DNA of 64,000 nt from Carnobacterium sp. 17-4 (GCF_000195575.1 NC_015391.1:736501-800500), one strand, 5' to 3'; shown: positions 1 through 8,501, counted from the stretch's first letter. The notes: a model not told the origin generated them from the sequence alone. Numbers and translations are program-made.

Positions 1-1
1 T

Positions 2-715
2 AAAATTGCAGTGACAAAATCTGGAGATCCAGATAATCCAGATTTATATGTTGAAAGAGCCCCATTAAAGAAAGAAGATATGATGGAAGAAATAAATGAT
101 ACATTATTTGAGATTACAAATGCGAATATGAATCGGATTGTACGTTATTTATTGAATCATTATCAAAAACCTTTTTTTCAACATCCAGCAGCTAAACGAT
201 TTCACCATGCTTTTACTGGTGGACTAGCTTACCATACCGTATCTATGTTAAGAATTGCAAAAACAATAGCGACTCAATATGAAGATATCAACAAACCTTT
301 ACTTTATGCTGGTGTTATCCTACATGATTTGGGCAAAATTATTGAACTGTCAGGACCAATATCTACAGAGTATACTTTAGAAGGAAATCTTTTAGGACAT
401 ATTGTGATAGTAGATGAAGAAATTACAAAAGCTTGTCTTGCTCTAAAAATTGATGAAAAAAGTGAAGATGTTTTGCTTTTGAAGCATATGGTATTAGCTC
501 ATCACGGACTACTTGAGTATGGTTCTCCGGTTAGGCCAAAGTTAAGAGAAGCTGAAATTTTATATATGATCGATAATTTAGATGCGACTATAAACATGTT
601 AAATTCGACATTAAATAGAACAGAGCCAGGGATGTTTACAGAAAGAATTTTTGGATTAGACAATCGGACATTCTACAAACCTAATGAATCAGAAAAAACA
701 ACTGATAGTAAATAA
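2..715 (+). CDS. yhaM: 3'-5' exoribonuclease YhaM, 5' end cut by window edge
   Basis: The reading frame is open to the left edge, so this is the C-terminal 237 residues of a protein that is usually about 314 residues long. The missing part would hold the N-terminal OB-fold nucleic-acid-binding domain. What remains is the HD-type metal-dependent domain: a His in the [11 protein letters not shown] stretch, then the LHDLGK signature (H and D ligands), then a conserved AHHG further on. In Bacillus, YhaM trims RNA from the 3' end and also acts on single-stranded DNA. It sits tail-to-tail with prsA across a shared terminator, as in related genomes. An internal GTG at 11 is not the true start. Confidence 0.9.
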   Translation, partial: KIAVTKSGDPDNPDLYVERAPLKKEDMMEEINDTLFEITNANMNRIVRYLLNHYQKPFFQHPAAKRFHHAFTGGLAYHTVSMLRIAKTIATQYEDINKPLLYAGVILHDLGKIIELSGPISTEYTLEGNLLGHIVIVDEEITKACLALKIDEKSEDVLLLKHMVLAHHGLLEYGSPVRPKLREAEILYMIDNLDATINMLNSTLNRTEPGMFTERIFGLDNRTFYKPNESEKTTDSK

Positions 716-757
716 AAAAAGGAGTTAGGATATTAATCCTAACTCCTTTTTTTATTT
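714..757. terminator. Bidirectional terminator between yhaM and prsA
   Basis: A 12-bp perfect stem (GGAGTTAGGAT arm from 721, tight ATTA loop) is flanked by an A-run on the left and a T-run on the right, so it can stop transcripts from both converging genes. Confidence 0.85.
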
Positions 758-788
758 AGTTATTTAATGTTGCTAGAGACACTAATGA

Positions 789-1790
789 TTATTCAGCAGC
801 AGAGTCTTCTACAGCTGATTCCTCAGTAGCAGAGCTATCAGCAGCTGGTTCTTCAGTGGTAGACTCTTCAGTAGCAGAGCTATCAGCAGCTGGTTCCTCA
901 GTAGTAGATTCCTCAACAGCAGAGTCTTCTTTAGGAGCCAAGTAAGCATCCATTGCAGTAGCTAGATCTTTATCATCAATAATGATATTTGCATCTTGCA
1001 TAATACCTGAAATTACTTCTTGAATAGCAGCACTATCAGCTAATTTAGCTGTTAATAATTGATCTTTGATTGTATCTGTTTCTTCTTCAAGTGTTCCTTT
1101 TTCAGGTTTTTCAATCATTTTGATAACGTGGAAACCATATTCTGAAGCAACTGGTTCAGTTGTCATTTCGCCTTCTTCTAAAGCATAAGCTGCTTCTTCG
1201 AATTCAGGAACCATTTCTCCAGATGAGAACGTTATTTCTCCACCATTAGGAGCAGTAGCGGTATCTACTGAGTTTTCAGTAGCAAGTTCAGCAAAGTCAG
1301 CACCATCATTTATTTGAGTGATAAGGTCTTTTGCAGTTTCTTCATCTTCTACAAGAATATGAGCAGCTGTTACAGGTGGGACATAAGCGTCGTAAGCAGC
1401 TTGAATTTCTTCTTCAGTAAATTCTGTTTTGTCTTTTACTGCTTCTTCAATTAATAAGTTTAAACGGATCGTGTCTTTATAATTTTCAGCGGTATAACCT
1501 TGTTGTAGCATGATGTATTCAAATGCTTCAGCACCACCATAAGTTTCTTCTTCAGTAGCGTATTGTTTGTCTACTACTTCATCTGTAACTTTATCTCCAT
1601 ATAAATCAGTTAAAACATCTTCAATAATCAATTGTTGAAGCATGCTTGTTCCAACGGTTTCTTTCATTGCTTCATAAAACTCATCTTCCGTAATTTTCCC
1701 TGCAGTTGATGAGGCAACAGTGCTATCAGAACAACCAGCAATTGTTAATCCGGCTAAGATAGTAGCTGTAGCTAATAATAATTTTTTCAT
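789..1790 (-). CDS. prsA: Foldase lipoprotein PrsA (parvulin-type peptidyl-prolyl isomerase)
   Basis: 333 residues. PrsA is a membrane-anchored chaperone that helps exported proteins fold between membrane and wall. The N-terminus is a lipoprotein signal with lipobox I17-A-G-C20, so Cys20 should be lipidated. Residues ~140-230 are a parvulin domain (AAHILVEDEETA start, then NGGEITFSSGEM and GFHVIKMIEKPEKG). The N- and C-terminal helical lobes typical of PrsA flank it. The last ~50 residues are an acidic Ser/Glu/Ala-rich tail containing a 15-residue tandem duplication; such tails are variable in the family. The start ATG is preceded by AAGGGA. The gene is monocistronic: the ytxH terminator lies upstream and the shared yhaM terminator downstream. 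Confidence 0.93.
   Translation of the reverse strand: MKKLLLATATILAGLTIAGCSDSTVASSTAGKITEDEFYEAMKETVGTSMLQQLIIEDVLTDLYGDKVTDEVVDKQYATEEETYGGAEAFEYIMLQQGYTAENYKDTIRLNLLIEEAVKDKTEFTEEEIQAAYDAYVPPVTAAHILVEDEETAKDLITQINDGADFAELATENSVDTATAPNGGEITFSSGEMVPEFEEAAYALEEGEMTTEPVASEYGFHVIKMIEKPEKGTLEEETDTIKDQLLTAKLADSAAIQEVISGIMQDANIIIDDKDLATAMDAYLAPKEDSAVEESTTEEPAADSSATEESTTEEPAADSSATEESAVEDSAAE
822..911 (-). repeat. Two tandem 45-bp copies in the prsA tail
   Basis: Residues 294-308 and 309-323 of PrsA are identical 15-residue units (ESTTEEPAADSSATE). The DNA copies differ at only a few positions, suggesting a fairly recent in-frame duplication in an exposed, low-complexity tail. Confidence 0.85.
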
Positions 1791-1852
1791 TTCCCTTACA
1801 CATCCATTTCTTTTATTTTACGTTACCAAACTATTTCCTAATGACAAATATA

Positions 1853-1861
1853 AATATACCA
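1853..1861 (-). promoter_or_regulatory. Extended -10 promoter for prsA
   Basis: Reading the minus strand, TGGTATATT gives an extended -10. No good -35 is visible. This would leave a leader of about 55 nt. The rest of the 304-bp prsA-ytxH gap is AT-rich and shows only the ytxH terminator at its far end. Confidence 0.4.
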
Positions 1862-2043
1862 TACTCATTTGTATAAAAAAAACTAAAATCCCATTATTTA
1901 GTTTAAAGTCAATTAAAAATCACAAAAAAAACACAATCGAACGAGTTTTTGAAAAAAATCAGATGGAATAGACAAGTACTGCTATAAAATGTTCTTTTTT
2001 TGCAAATAATTAAAGTAGTTCTTTAAAGTAGTATTTAGGTAAA

Positions 2044-2080
2044 CAAATGGAGCTGAGACTTTTAGGTCTCAACTCCATTA
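2044..2080 (-). terminator. Terminator of the hit-ytxH operon
   Basis: On the minus strand a 13-bp stem (ATGGAGTTGAGAC arm, one G-U pair) is followed by TTTGTTT. It lies just past the ytxH stop codon. Confidence 0.75.
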
Positions 2081-2094
2081 TTAAATGTAACGGA

Positions 2095-2448
2095 CTATGC
2101 TTGTTTTATACTTTGAGTTAAATCTTCCATATCTGCGGTTAGTTTTTCAGTATGTTCTTGAATCCGACGCATACGAGGTTCAGCTTCGTAGGAAAATTCA
2201 TCAACAGATTCTTTTACATCCTGTGTAAATTCTTCAGCTAATGTTTTTCCTTCATTTGTTAATTGAGCAATGGCTCCTTTTAAGTCATTGACACTTCTAG
2301 ATACATCATTTACTAATACAGTTGTATCATCAACATACGTTTTTAATACAGCTCTATTTTCTTTACCAGTACGCGGAGACTTAAGAAGACCATATATTCC
2401 TCCAGCTGCAGCACCTAAAATTAACCCATTCATAAAGTGATTAGACAT
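2095..2448 (-). CDS. YtxH/YhaH-family small membrane-associated protein
   Basis: 117 residues. The N-terminus has a Gly/Ala-rich hydrophobic segment (about residues 6-22, NGLILGAAAGGIYGLL) followed by a basic K-S-P-R-T-G-K stretch, the hallmark of YtxH-domain proteins. The remainder is predicted long amphipathic helix, probably coiled coil, facing the cytoplasm. Molecular function is not established for the family; some members are stress-induced. It overlaps the hit stop codon by one base (TAATG), so translation is coupled and it is the second gene of a hit-ytxH operon. The same order is found in Bacillus (hit-yhaH). Confidence 0.85.
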   Translation of the reverse strand: MSNHFMNGLILGAAAGGIYGLLKSPRTGKENRAVLKTYVDDTTVLVNDVSRSVNDLKGAIAQLTNEGKTLAEEFTQDVKESVDEFSYEAEPRMRRIQEHTEKLTADMEDLTQSIKQA

Positions 2449-2879
2449 TAAAATCCCTCCAATTTGCTTTTTATGTTTATTGCAATACTATCTAATTCTT
2501 CAGTGGTGAAATTACCAGAATGATCACCGAAATGAATAGAAAAATCATCTTGTTCGTCATAGCGAGGCAAGATATGTATATGTGAATGGAAAACAGATTG
2601 GTAAGCAACGATTCCATTATTATTAACGATATTCATTCCTTTAATAGCAGGATTGGATTTCTTGATCGCTGTTGCAATTTTAGGAATTTTACTGCCAATA
2701 GTAGCCGCTAATTCTTCATCTAATTCAAAAACATCTGCAACATGTTTTTTAGGTACAACTAATGTATGACCTGGAGTTACTTGAGTAAGATCTAAAAAAG
2801 CTACTACATCATTGTCTTCATAAACTTTTCTGCTCGGTATTTCATTATTAATAATTTTACAAAAAATACAGTCTGCCAT
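2448..2879 (-). CDS. hit: HIT-family nucleotide-binding hydrolase
   Basis: 143 residues, the normal length for a Hit protein. The catalytic histidine triad is visible as H98-S-H100-I-H102, with the upstream conserved CIFCKII start and the PGHTLVVPKKH strand. HIT proteins hydrolyse nucleoside phosphoramidates or dinucleoside polyphosphates; the natural substrate of this group is uncertain. It is divergently transcribed from ecsAB, a conserved arrangement in Bacillota. Confidence 0.92.
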   Translation of the reverse strand: MADCIFCKIINNEIPSRKVYEDNDVVAFLDLTQVTPGHTLVVPKKHVADVFELDEELAATIGSKIPKIATAIKKSNPAIKGMNIVNNNGIVAYQSVFHSHIHILPRYDEQDDFSIHFGDHSGNFTTEELDSIAINIKSKLEGF

Positions 2880-2947
2880 TTAGAATCCTTCTTTCTACTG
2901 CGAAATCTTTATATATAAGGCGCAATTAATAGAGAAATACATTCTCT

Positions 2948-2975
2948 TATTTAATAAATGTATCATAAAAGTCAA
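2948..2975 (-). promoter_or_regulatory. Candidate promoter for hit-ytxH
   Basis: On the minus strand, TTGACT (2970-2975) and TAAATA (2948-2953) are spaced 16 bp apart, about 70 bp upstream of the hit start. Confidence 0.4.
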
Positions 2976-3026
2976 GGAAAGTGAAACGGTAACACATTAA
3001 AACAAAAAGATTCTCTCTTGTTCTTG

Positions 3027-3035
3027 TGGTACAAT
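3027..3035 (+). promoter_or_regulatory. Extended -10 promoter for ecsAB
   Basis: TGGTACAAT is a good extended -10, 38 bp before the ecsA start. No matching -35 is visible at 16-18 bp. Confidence 0.45.
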
Positions 3036-3072
3036 AACTACAATAAATTGTGTAGAAGGGACTAAACTAATT

Positions 3073-3810
3073 ATGAGTTTAATGGTATCGCATGTTACAG
3101 GAGGCTATAGTCAGATTCCTGTATTAAAAGATGTATCTTTTGAAGTAGGAGCTGGTAAATTAATTGGATTAATCGGTTTAAATGGAGCTGGCAAAAGTAC
3201 AACTATAAAACATATTATTGGTCTGTTACAGTCTCAAAAAGGAGAAATCAGTATTGATGGTCTAACCTTAAAGAACGATAAAGAAAACTATCGAAAAAAA
3301 TTCGGTTTCATTCCTGAAACGCCAGTTTTATATGAAGAATTAACTTTAAAAGAGCACATTGAAATTACAGCAATGGCATACGATATACCAATCGAAACAG
3401 CATATGAACGTGCCGATAAATTATTAAAAACATTTAGATTAGAGAATAAGTTAGAGTGGTTTCCAGCTAATTTCTCTAAAGGAATGAAGCAAAAAGTTAT
3501 GATTCTTTGCGCTTTTTTAGTGGAACCGAGCTTATACATCATTGATGAACCGTTCGTGGGACTAGACCCTCTGGGCATTAATGCCCTTTTGGAACTTATG
3601 GAAGAGATGAAAAGACAAGGTGCGTCTATTTTAATGTCTACTCACATACTTGCAACAGCTGAAAGACAATGTGATGGATTTGTTTTATTACATGAAGGTA
3701 AAGTAAAAGCTGAAGGGACTCTGGAGGATTTAAGAAATACCTTTAACATGCCCGATGCGACGTTAGATGAGCTTTACATTCAATTAACAAAAGAAGAGGA
3801 TAGTAAATGA
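3073..3810 (+). CDS. ecsA: ABC transporter ATP-binding protein EcsA
   Basis: 245 residues. A complete ABC ATPase: Walker A G35-L-N-G-A-G-K41-S, signature loop F134-S-K-G-M-K-Q, Walker B LYIID158-E159 and H-loop His191. The atypical FSKGMKQK signature is usual for EcsA. EcsAB affects protein secretion, regulated intramembrane proteolysis and competence in Bacillus; its substrate is debated. The start is preceded by GAAGGGA. It overlaps ecsB by four bases (ATGA), so the two subunits are translationally coupled. Confidence 0.93.
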   Translation: MSLMVSHVTGGYSQIPVLKDVSFEVGAGKLIGLIGLNGAGKSTTIKHIIGLLQSQKGEISIDGLTLKNDKENYRKKFGFIPETPVLYEELTLKEHIEITAMAYDIPIETAYERADKLLKTFRLENKLEWFPANFSKGMKQKVMILCAFLVEPSLYIIDEPFVGLDPLGINALLELMEEMKRQGASILMSTHILATAERQCDGFVLLHEGKVKAEGTLEDLRNTFNMPDATLDELYIQLTKEEDSK

Positions 3811-5033
3811 TGATAGAGATTTGGAAGCAACGAGTAAAAAAACATCAAAAGAAAATGATGAAATACTTAAAATATATATTTAATGATCATTTTGTCATTG
3901 TGTGTTTATTTTTAGTCGGTGCGATGGGATACGCGTATTCAAATTATCTGAAAACCTTAACGTCTTATGATGTAAGAGGGCAATTAATAGGCGTTATCGT
4001 TTTTACAGTAGTATTAAGCATTGGTAAGCTAGCGACACTTATTCAACCAGCGGATGCTGTATTTATGCTACCTAAAGAAAAAGCTATGGAAGAGTATTTT
4101 AAACAGGCTAAATGGAGAAGTTTGTGGCTGCCTAGTTTTGTCATTCTAGTAGCTGTGGCTGTATTAATGCCATTACTAGTTGCAATGTCTGGATTTGCTT
4201 TTTCTGATATGTTTTATTTTGTAATGATGTTGATTATTTTAAAAGAGACTGATCTCAATGCTCAAGTCCTCAATTTGAAAATAAAAGAAACAAGTGAATG
4301 GATTAAAGTACGCTTTCTTTTATTTGGCATTTATTTGATTGTATCAAGTCTTGCACTATTTATTAGTCCTATAGTTGGATTAGTAGGAGCTGTTGTCGTA
4401 GCTGTAAGTTATCGCTTCTTAGCGAATCAAAAGAATGTTGCATTAACCTATCAGTGGGAAAAAATGATAAAAGATGAAACAAATCGAATGAAGCGGATTT
4501 ATCAGTTTATTAACTTGTTTACTGATATTCCAGCATTAAAGGGATCTGTTAAAAGAAGAGCTTATTTAGATATTTTTTTAAATCCAATCCAAAAAAACCA
4601 CAAAAATGTTTTTTATTATCTGTATGCTAGAGCATTTGTGAGGGGAACTGAATATAGTGGCTTGTACGTTCGCTTGGTTGTTATTGCTATGTTGCTCAGT
4701 GGTTTAGGACAATCGTTTATACTAAGTCTCTTTTTAACGGTTGTATTCCTATACTTGACCGGCTTCCAACTGCTGCCACTTTATTTTCATTTTGATAACC
4801 TGTCATTAACTGTTGTATACCCTGTAAAGAAAACCAACAAACTTCAGGCTATAAAGAAATTGATGCTGATACTTATGATGATTGAAGGTTTTTTGATTAT
4901 CGGTGTATCTGTTTCTTACCTATCCTTTATAGAAGTACTAATTTTAGGAGTCATTGCTACAGCATTTAATCTAGGGTTTTGTCAATTTTATTTACCGTTA
5001 CGGATAAATAAAATGATCAAATTACAGCATTAA
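3807..5033 (+). CDS. ecsB: ABC transporter permease EcsB
   Basis: 408 residues, the membrane partner of EcsA. A basic N-terminal stretch precedes several hydrophobic segments, the first around residues 28-48 (FVIVCLFLVGAMGYAY). A soluble cytoplasmic region lies near the middle (residues ~200-270), and further membrane spans follow. Length and arrangement fit the EcsB family. It begins inside the ecsA stop codon. I see no clear terminator after it, only an AT-rich gap before the dat promoter. Confidence 0.92.
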   Translation: MMIEIWKQRVKKHQKKMMKYLKYIFNDHFVIVCLFLVGAMGYAYSNYLKTLTSYDVRGQLIGVIVFTVVLSIGKLATLIQPADAVFMLPKEKAMEEYFKQAKWRSLWLPSFVILVAVAVLMPLLVAMSGFAFSDMFYFVMMLIILKETDLNAQVLNLKIKETSEWIKVRFLLFGIYLIVSSLALFISPIVGLVGAVVVAVSYRFLANQKNVALTYQWEKMIKDETNRMKRIYQFINLFTDIPALKGSVKRRAYLDIFLNPIQKNHKNVFYYLYARAFVRGTEYSGLYVRLVVIAMLLSGLGQSFILSLFLTVVFLYLTGFQLLPLYFHFDNLSLTVVYPVKKTNKLQAIKKLMLILMMIEGFLIIGVSVSYLSFIEVLILGVIATAFNLGFCQFYLPLRINKMIKLQH

Positions 5034-5087
5034 TAATAAAGTGAGTTCAAAAAATTAAATGTTAAGAATGCAAAGTGTCATGATTTT

Positions 5088-5096
5088 TGATATGAT
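5088..5096 (+). promoter_or_regulatory. Extended -10 promoter for dat
   Basis: TGATATGAT, 49 bp before the dat start, with no convincing -35. Confidence 0.4.
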
Positions 5097-5144
5097 AGAA
5101 AAAAATTTAACAGGTATTACTTTTTTAAAGGAAGAGGCTAAAGA

Positions 5145-6005
5145 ATGAAAGTTATTTGGAATGATAAAATTGTGGAACGTAGTGAAGTTAAAATTGATAT
5201 GGAAGACAGAGGTTATCAATTTGCAGATGGGATTTATGATGTCGTAAGAGCATATAATGGCAAGTTCTTTACATTAAATGAACATGTAGATCGGTTGTTT
5301 TCAAGTGCTGAAAAAATCGAACTGGATATGCCTTTTACAAAAGACGAATTAAAACAGCTTTTAAGTAAATTGATTGAAGAAAATGGTATTGATACAGGTA
5401 ATGTATACATGCAATTAACTAGAGGAATTGGAATTCCCAGAAATCACACATATACTGATCCAGAGTTAGTACCGCCAGTATTTACGGCTACAACTACGAT
5501 TGTTCCGCGAGATCAAGAAAAAATGGATCAAGGGATGACTGCTTTTATCGTACCTGATATGAGATGGTTGAGATGCGATATTAAATCAATTAGTTTACTG
5601 GGAAACATAATGGCTAAGCATGAAGCCCATAAAAAAGGTGGAGATGAAGCGATTTTGCACCGTGATGGTATCGTTACAGAATGTTCTTCTTCAAATGTAT
5701 GGATGATCAAAGATGACACTATTTATACACATCCAGATGGTAATCTTGTTCTACCTGGAATTACTAAAATAATGTTGTTAAAGGTTGCTCGAAAAGCAGG
5801 AATGTTAGTTAAGGAAGAAGCCTTTACTATAGAAGATTTGAAAGAGGCAGATGAAGTATTTGCTTCAAGTACAACGATGGAAGCTATGCCAATCATAAGT
5901 ATAGATGGAAATCCTGTGGGACATGGAAAACGTGGAGCCGTTGTTGAAAAACTACAACAGTTATACGTTGATGCCGTTGAAGCAGAGTGTGGACAAATAA
6001 GATAG
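5145..6005 (+). CDS. dat: D-amino acid aminotransferase
   Basis: 286 residues, fold-type IV PLP enzyme that interconverts D-alanine and D-glutamate with their keto acids, supplying wall precursors. The PLP lysine is K147 in the D-I-K-S-I-S-L-L-G-N motif. The downstream EAILHRDG and TECSSSNVWMI segments match the D-AAT family rather than branched-chain enzymes. The start has a strong GGAAGAGG region 8-10 bp upstream. It is followed by a hairpin and a 418-bp gap, so it is probably monocistronic. Confidence 0.93.
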   Translation: MKVIWNDKIVERSEVKIDMEDRGYQFADGIYDVVRAYNGKFFTLNEHVDRLFSSAEKIELDMPFTKDELKQLLSKLIEENGIDTGNVYMQLTRGIGIPRNHTYTDPELVPPVFTATTTIVPRDQEKMDQGMTAFIVPDMRWLRCDIKSISLLGNIMAKHEAHKKGGDEAILHRDGIVTECSSSNVWMIKDDTIYTHPDGNLVLPGITKIMLLKVARKAGMLVKEEAFTIEDLKEADEVFASSTTMEAMPIISIDGNPVGHGKRGAVVEKLQQLYVDAVEAECGQIR

Positions 6006-6013
6006 AAATCATA

Positions 6014-6054
6014 AGGAAATCAGCTGAACTGTTTTGTTTGGCTGATTTTCTTTG
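6014..6054 (+). terminator. Probable dat terminator
   Basis: A 10-bp stem with one mismatch (GGAAATCAGC against GCTGATTTTC, large loop) is followed by a weak T-rich run. Confidence 0.5.
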
Positions 6055-6190
6055 TAGAAAAAATTACACTAAAAAAACTAGGATGCTAAGAATTGAAATA
6101 AAAATGTAATGAACGGCTCGTGCCAACTTCTATCATCCGTTTTCATAGAAACAAAATAAACATAATTGTAGAAAAAGAACGTATATACGC

Positions 6191-6219
6191 TTGACGTAGA
6201 AAGAAATTCTATCTAAAAT
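6191..6219 (+). promoter_or_regulatory. Strong promoter with operator-like inverted repeat, far upstream of ccrZ
   Basis: TTGACG (6191-6196) and TAAAAT (6214-6219) are spaced exactly 17 bp. A 6-bp inverted repeat TTCTAT/ATAGAA (6207-6212 and 6218-6223) straddles the -10, and the same half-sites recur at 6128-6133 and 6145-6150. The predicted start near 6226 lies only about 10 nt before an intrinsic terminator, so this promoter would make a ~45-nt RNA unless the terminator is bypassed. Confidence 0.5.
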
Positions 6220-6235
6220 AGAAAATGAACAGAAA

Positions 6236-6270
6236 GATAGATGTCTTTTGTGATATCTGTCCTTTTTTTG
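6236..6270 (+). terminator. Intrinsic terminator inside the dat-ccrZ gap
   Basis: A 10-bp stem (6236-6245 with 6252-6261, two G-U pairs, hexaloop) is followed by seven T. It lies between two predicted promoters and is not at the end of any gene. The rest of the 6006-6423 gap shows only the elements listed here. Confidence 0.6.
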
Positions 6271-6295
6271 TCTGGCTTTACGGGTAAACTATAAA
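6268..6295 (+). promoter_or_regulatory. Candidate proximal promoter for ccrZ
   Basis: TTGTCT (6268-6273) overlaps the end of the T-run of the preceding terminator. TATAAA (6290-6295) follows after 16 bp. It leaves a leader of about 120 nt before ccrZ. Confidence 0.45.
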
Positions 6296-6423
6296 TGATT
6301 TAGTGCTATTGGTTTAACGGGTTTAAACTTTTTTCGCTTATTCGAATAAGATGTTGCAATCCCGTTTTGCTTTTCACGTCTGTGTAGAAATGTTTCAGAA
6401 TATAAAGCAAGGAATGATTTGGT

Positions 6424-7218
6424 ATGGATTTTGAAATAGATTCTGGATGGAAATTGCATCCCGTTGGTGGTGACACCGGACAAGCGTATATGGGTACAAG
6501 GGCAGAAGAAAAGCTTTTTTTGAAGCGAAATTCTTCACCTTTTTTAGCTGCATTATCTGTTGAGGGAATTACGCCAAGATTGATGTGGACAAAACGCATT
6601 GGTAATGGAGATGTACTAACCGCTCAAGAGTGGTTAAACGGAAGAGCACTTTCTAAAACAGAAATGTCCTCACCAGAGGTAGCAAGACTCATCAGTCGAA
6701 TACATAATTCTGCAACATTGAGAAGAATGCTTGCTCGTGTAGGCGGTGAAATTGTTACTCCTGATCAATTAATTCAAAAGTATGAAGAAAATTTGCCTTT
6801 AGATTTATACAATCATCCGTTACTATCACGAATAATAAAAAAACTAAAAGCTGAAGTAGAATTAATGAATATAGTTGAAACACAAGTTTGTCATGGAGAT
6901 ATTTACCGAAAAAACTGGCTTTTATCAGATGAGAACCGTCTTTATCTAGTTGATTGGGATTCAGCAATGCTATGTGATCCAGCTATGGATCTGAGTATGT
7001 TGCTTTGTCAATATGTACCAAAAGATAACTGGGTTGATTGGTTAGTTCACTATGATACGGAGCTAACAGAAGAGTTGAAAACGCGTATTATGTGGTATGC
7101 ATTGATGAATTATTTGATTCAAACAAAAAAACACCATAGCGAAACCAGGTTCCATGAAATGAATAAAGACATTATTATGTTACAAACTCTTTATCAAGGT
7201 CAAAATTACTTTTTTTAA
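6424..7218 (+). CDS. ccrZ: CcrZ/YtmP-type phosphotransferase (choline/ribose-kinase fold)
   Basis: 264 residues. The aminoglycoside phosphotransferase fold is marked by the catalytic loop H157-G-D159-x4-N164 and the metal-binding D177 in LYLVDWD. Pneumococcal CcrZ couples cell division to DNA replication initiation and interacts with FtsZ; homologues have been reported to phosphorylate ribose-type sugars. Position immediately before trmB is the conserved family context and supports the assignment over a generic choline kinase. The start has AAGGA 9-10 bp upstream. A terminator follows the gene. Confidence 0.82.
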   Translation: MDFEIDSGWKLHPVGGDTGQAYMGTRAEEKLFLKRNSSPFLAALSVEGITPRLMWTKRIGNGDVLTAQEWLNGRALSKTEMSSPEVARLISRIHNSATLRRMLARVGGEIVTPDQLIQKYEENLPLDLYNHPLLSRIIKKLKAEVELMNIVETQVCHGDIYRKNWLLSDENRLYLVDWDSAMLCDPAMDLSMLLCQYVPKDNWVDWLVHYDTELTEELKTRIMWYALMNYLIQTKKHHSETRFHEMNKDIIMLQTLYQGQNYFF

Positions 7219-7254
7219 TTAACGATTAACTATACCTAGTTCTAGCATTTATTC

Positions 7255-7288
7255 AAATCCTCTTCCTGTTTTTGAAGAGGATTTTTCT
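7255..7288 (+). terminator. Terminator after ccrZ
   Basis: An 11-bp stem (AAATCCTCTTC with its complement at 7274-7284) runs into a T-rich tract. Confidence 0.75.
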
Positions 7289-7340
7289 ATGTAAATAGTA
7301 AAAAAATAATGGAATACTAAAAAGAATGGAGAATAAGGAT

Positions 7341-7991
7341 ATGCGTTTAAGAAATAAACCAAATGCACCACAAAAAATTGCTGAATTTCCTCAGTATATA
7401 CCAGGACAACCTGATAGTTGGGTAGGAAAATGGCAAGAAAGATTTGGCAATGATCACCCCATTCATATTGAAGTTGGTACAGGAAAAGGTCGTTTTATCA
7501 CTGAAATGGCAAAGCTGCACCCCGAAATCAATTACATTGGTATTGAACTTCAGATGAGTGTCATAGTTGTTGCACTAGATAGATTGATTGAAGAAAATTT
7601 GCCGAATCTTCAATTGCTGCACGTTAATGGAGGTTCTGTAACCCAATATTTTGCAGAAGGAGAAGTTGATCAAGTGTATTTAAACTTTTCTGATCCATGG
7701 CCAAAAACACGTCATGAAAAAAGACGTCTAACGTATAAGAGCTTTTTAGAAAGTTATGAGACAATCCTTGTTTCTGAAGGCGAAATTCATTTTAAAACGG
7801 ATAACCAAGGTTTGTTCGAATATTCATTGAGCAGTTTTTCAAAGTATGGCATGACACTTGAACAAGTATGGCTAAACTTACATGAGAGTGACTTTGAAGG
7901 AAATGTCAGGACTGAATATGAAGAAAAGTTTTCTTCGAGAGGCAGTCGGATTTACCGTGTTGTAGCAAAATTTCCTAAAAAAACCAAATAA
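7341..7991 (+). CDS. trmB: tRNA (guanine-N7)-methyltransferase
   Basis: 216 residues. TrmB methylates G46 of tRNA using S-adenosylmethionine. Visible motifs are the SAM-binding E-V-G-T-G-K-G-R-F loop and the family signature [17 protein letters not shown] chose the ATG at 7341 rather than the in-frame ATG at 7326: GGAG (7328-7331) lies 9 bp upstream of 7341, and the resulting MRLRNKP start matches the family. With the 7326 start the protein would gain five residues and have no ribosome binding site. A strong two-way terminator follows. Confidence 0.93.
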   Translation: MRLRNKPNAPQKIAEFPQYIPGQPDSWVGKWQERFGNDHPIHIEVGTGKGRFITEMAKLHPEINYIGIELQMSVIVVALDRLIEENLPNLQLLHVNGGSVTQYFAEGEVDQVYLNFSDPWPKTRHEKRRLTYKSFLESYETILVSEGEIHFKTDNQGLFEYSLSSFSKYGMTLEQVWLNLHESDFEGNVRTEYEEKFSSRGSRIYRVVAKFPKKTK

Positions 7992-8038
7992 AAAAAGCGT
8001 TAAAACAAGAATTGATTCTTGTTTTAACGCTTTTTTTT
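7992..8038. terminator. Bidirectional terminator between trmB and the PepSY gene
   Basis: A ~19-bp near-perfect stem centred at 8012-8015, with A-run and T-run on either side, separates the two convergent genes. Confidence 0.9.
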
Positions 8039-8039
8039 G

Positions 8040-8378
8040 TTAGATGCGATATAAATCTAAAATACTACCTGTGTAAGCATCTGCGATAAATTCATATTGA
8101 ACTAATTGGTCTTCTTCAATTCTTGAAATTCCACCATAATAAACATCTGTTTTAAGCGCAAATTTTTGTAAAGGAACTTTTTGTAATTCTATCCATGAAC
8201 CTTCTACAGGTCCTTCTTTTAGAAATATTTTTTTTACGTAATTTAGAATGGTATCTCCATGGATCGCTTTTTTTGCAGTGATTAGTTTATGAAGAAAATA
8301 GCCGCAAGTTAATCCAGCTCCAAGAAGTAAGCCGCCAGCTAAAATATATGGTGTTGTTTCTTTTGTTTTACATGCCAT
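8040..8378 (-). CDS. Small membrane-anchored PepSY-type protein
   Basis: 112 residues. One hydrophobic segment (about residues 11-30, YILAGGLLLGAGLTCGYFLH) anchors it; the rest is one PepSY-like domain ending in the characteristic FIADAYTGSILDLYRI strand pair. PepSY domains are thought to bind or inhibit peptidases or sense the envelope; no function is proven here. A similar small PepSY gene sits at this place in Bacillus, between trmB and an M42 peptidase. The Cys in the hydrophobic segment lacks a convincing lipobox. Confidence 0.78.
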   Translation of the reverse strand: MACKTKETTPYILAGGLLLGAGLTCGYFLHKLITAKKAIHGDTILNYVKKIFLKEGPVEGSWIELQKVPLQKFALKTDVYYGGISRIEEDQLVQYEFIADAYTGSILDLYRI

Positions 8379-8412
8379 TTAATAAACTCCCCAATCTAAT
8401 ATTATTTTTTAT

Positions 8413-8421
8413 AGTATACCA
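8413..8421 (-). promoter_or_regulatory. Extended -10 promoter for the PepSY gene
   Basis: On the minus strand TGGTATACT, about 35 bp before the start codon, without a clear -35. Confidence 0.4.
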
Positions 8422-8455
8422 TGTTTAAAAATAAATGAAATTAAAGCATTCCTTC

Positions 8456-8483
8456 TTAAAATTAATTTGATTTAAGGTATAAT
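8456..8483 (+). promoter_or_regulatory. Promoter for the M42 peptidase operon
   Basis: Perfect TATAAT (8478-8483) with a weak TTAAAA -35 at 16 bp spacing. The predicted start would be near 8490, close to the strong ribosome binding site. Confidence 0.5.
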
Positions 8484-8501
8484 AGAATAAATAGAGTTTA
8501 T

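Noticed and set aside
1720-1971. Small plus-strand frame over the prsA start
   Set aside because: It overlaps the prsA signal peptide in antisense, has no binding site and a low-complexity product.
2982-2994. A cre-like sequence between hit and ecsA (TGAAACGGTAACA)
   Set aside because: One base too short for the cre consensus spacing; chance in AT-rich DNA is likely.
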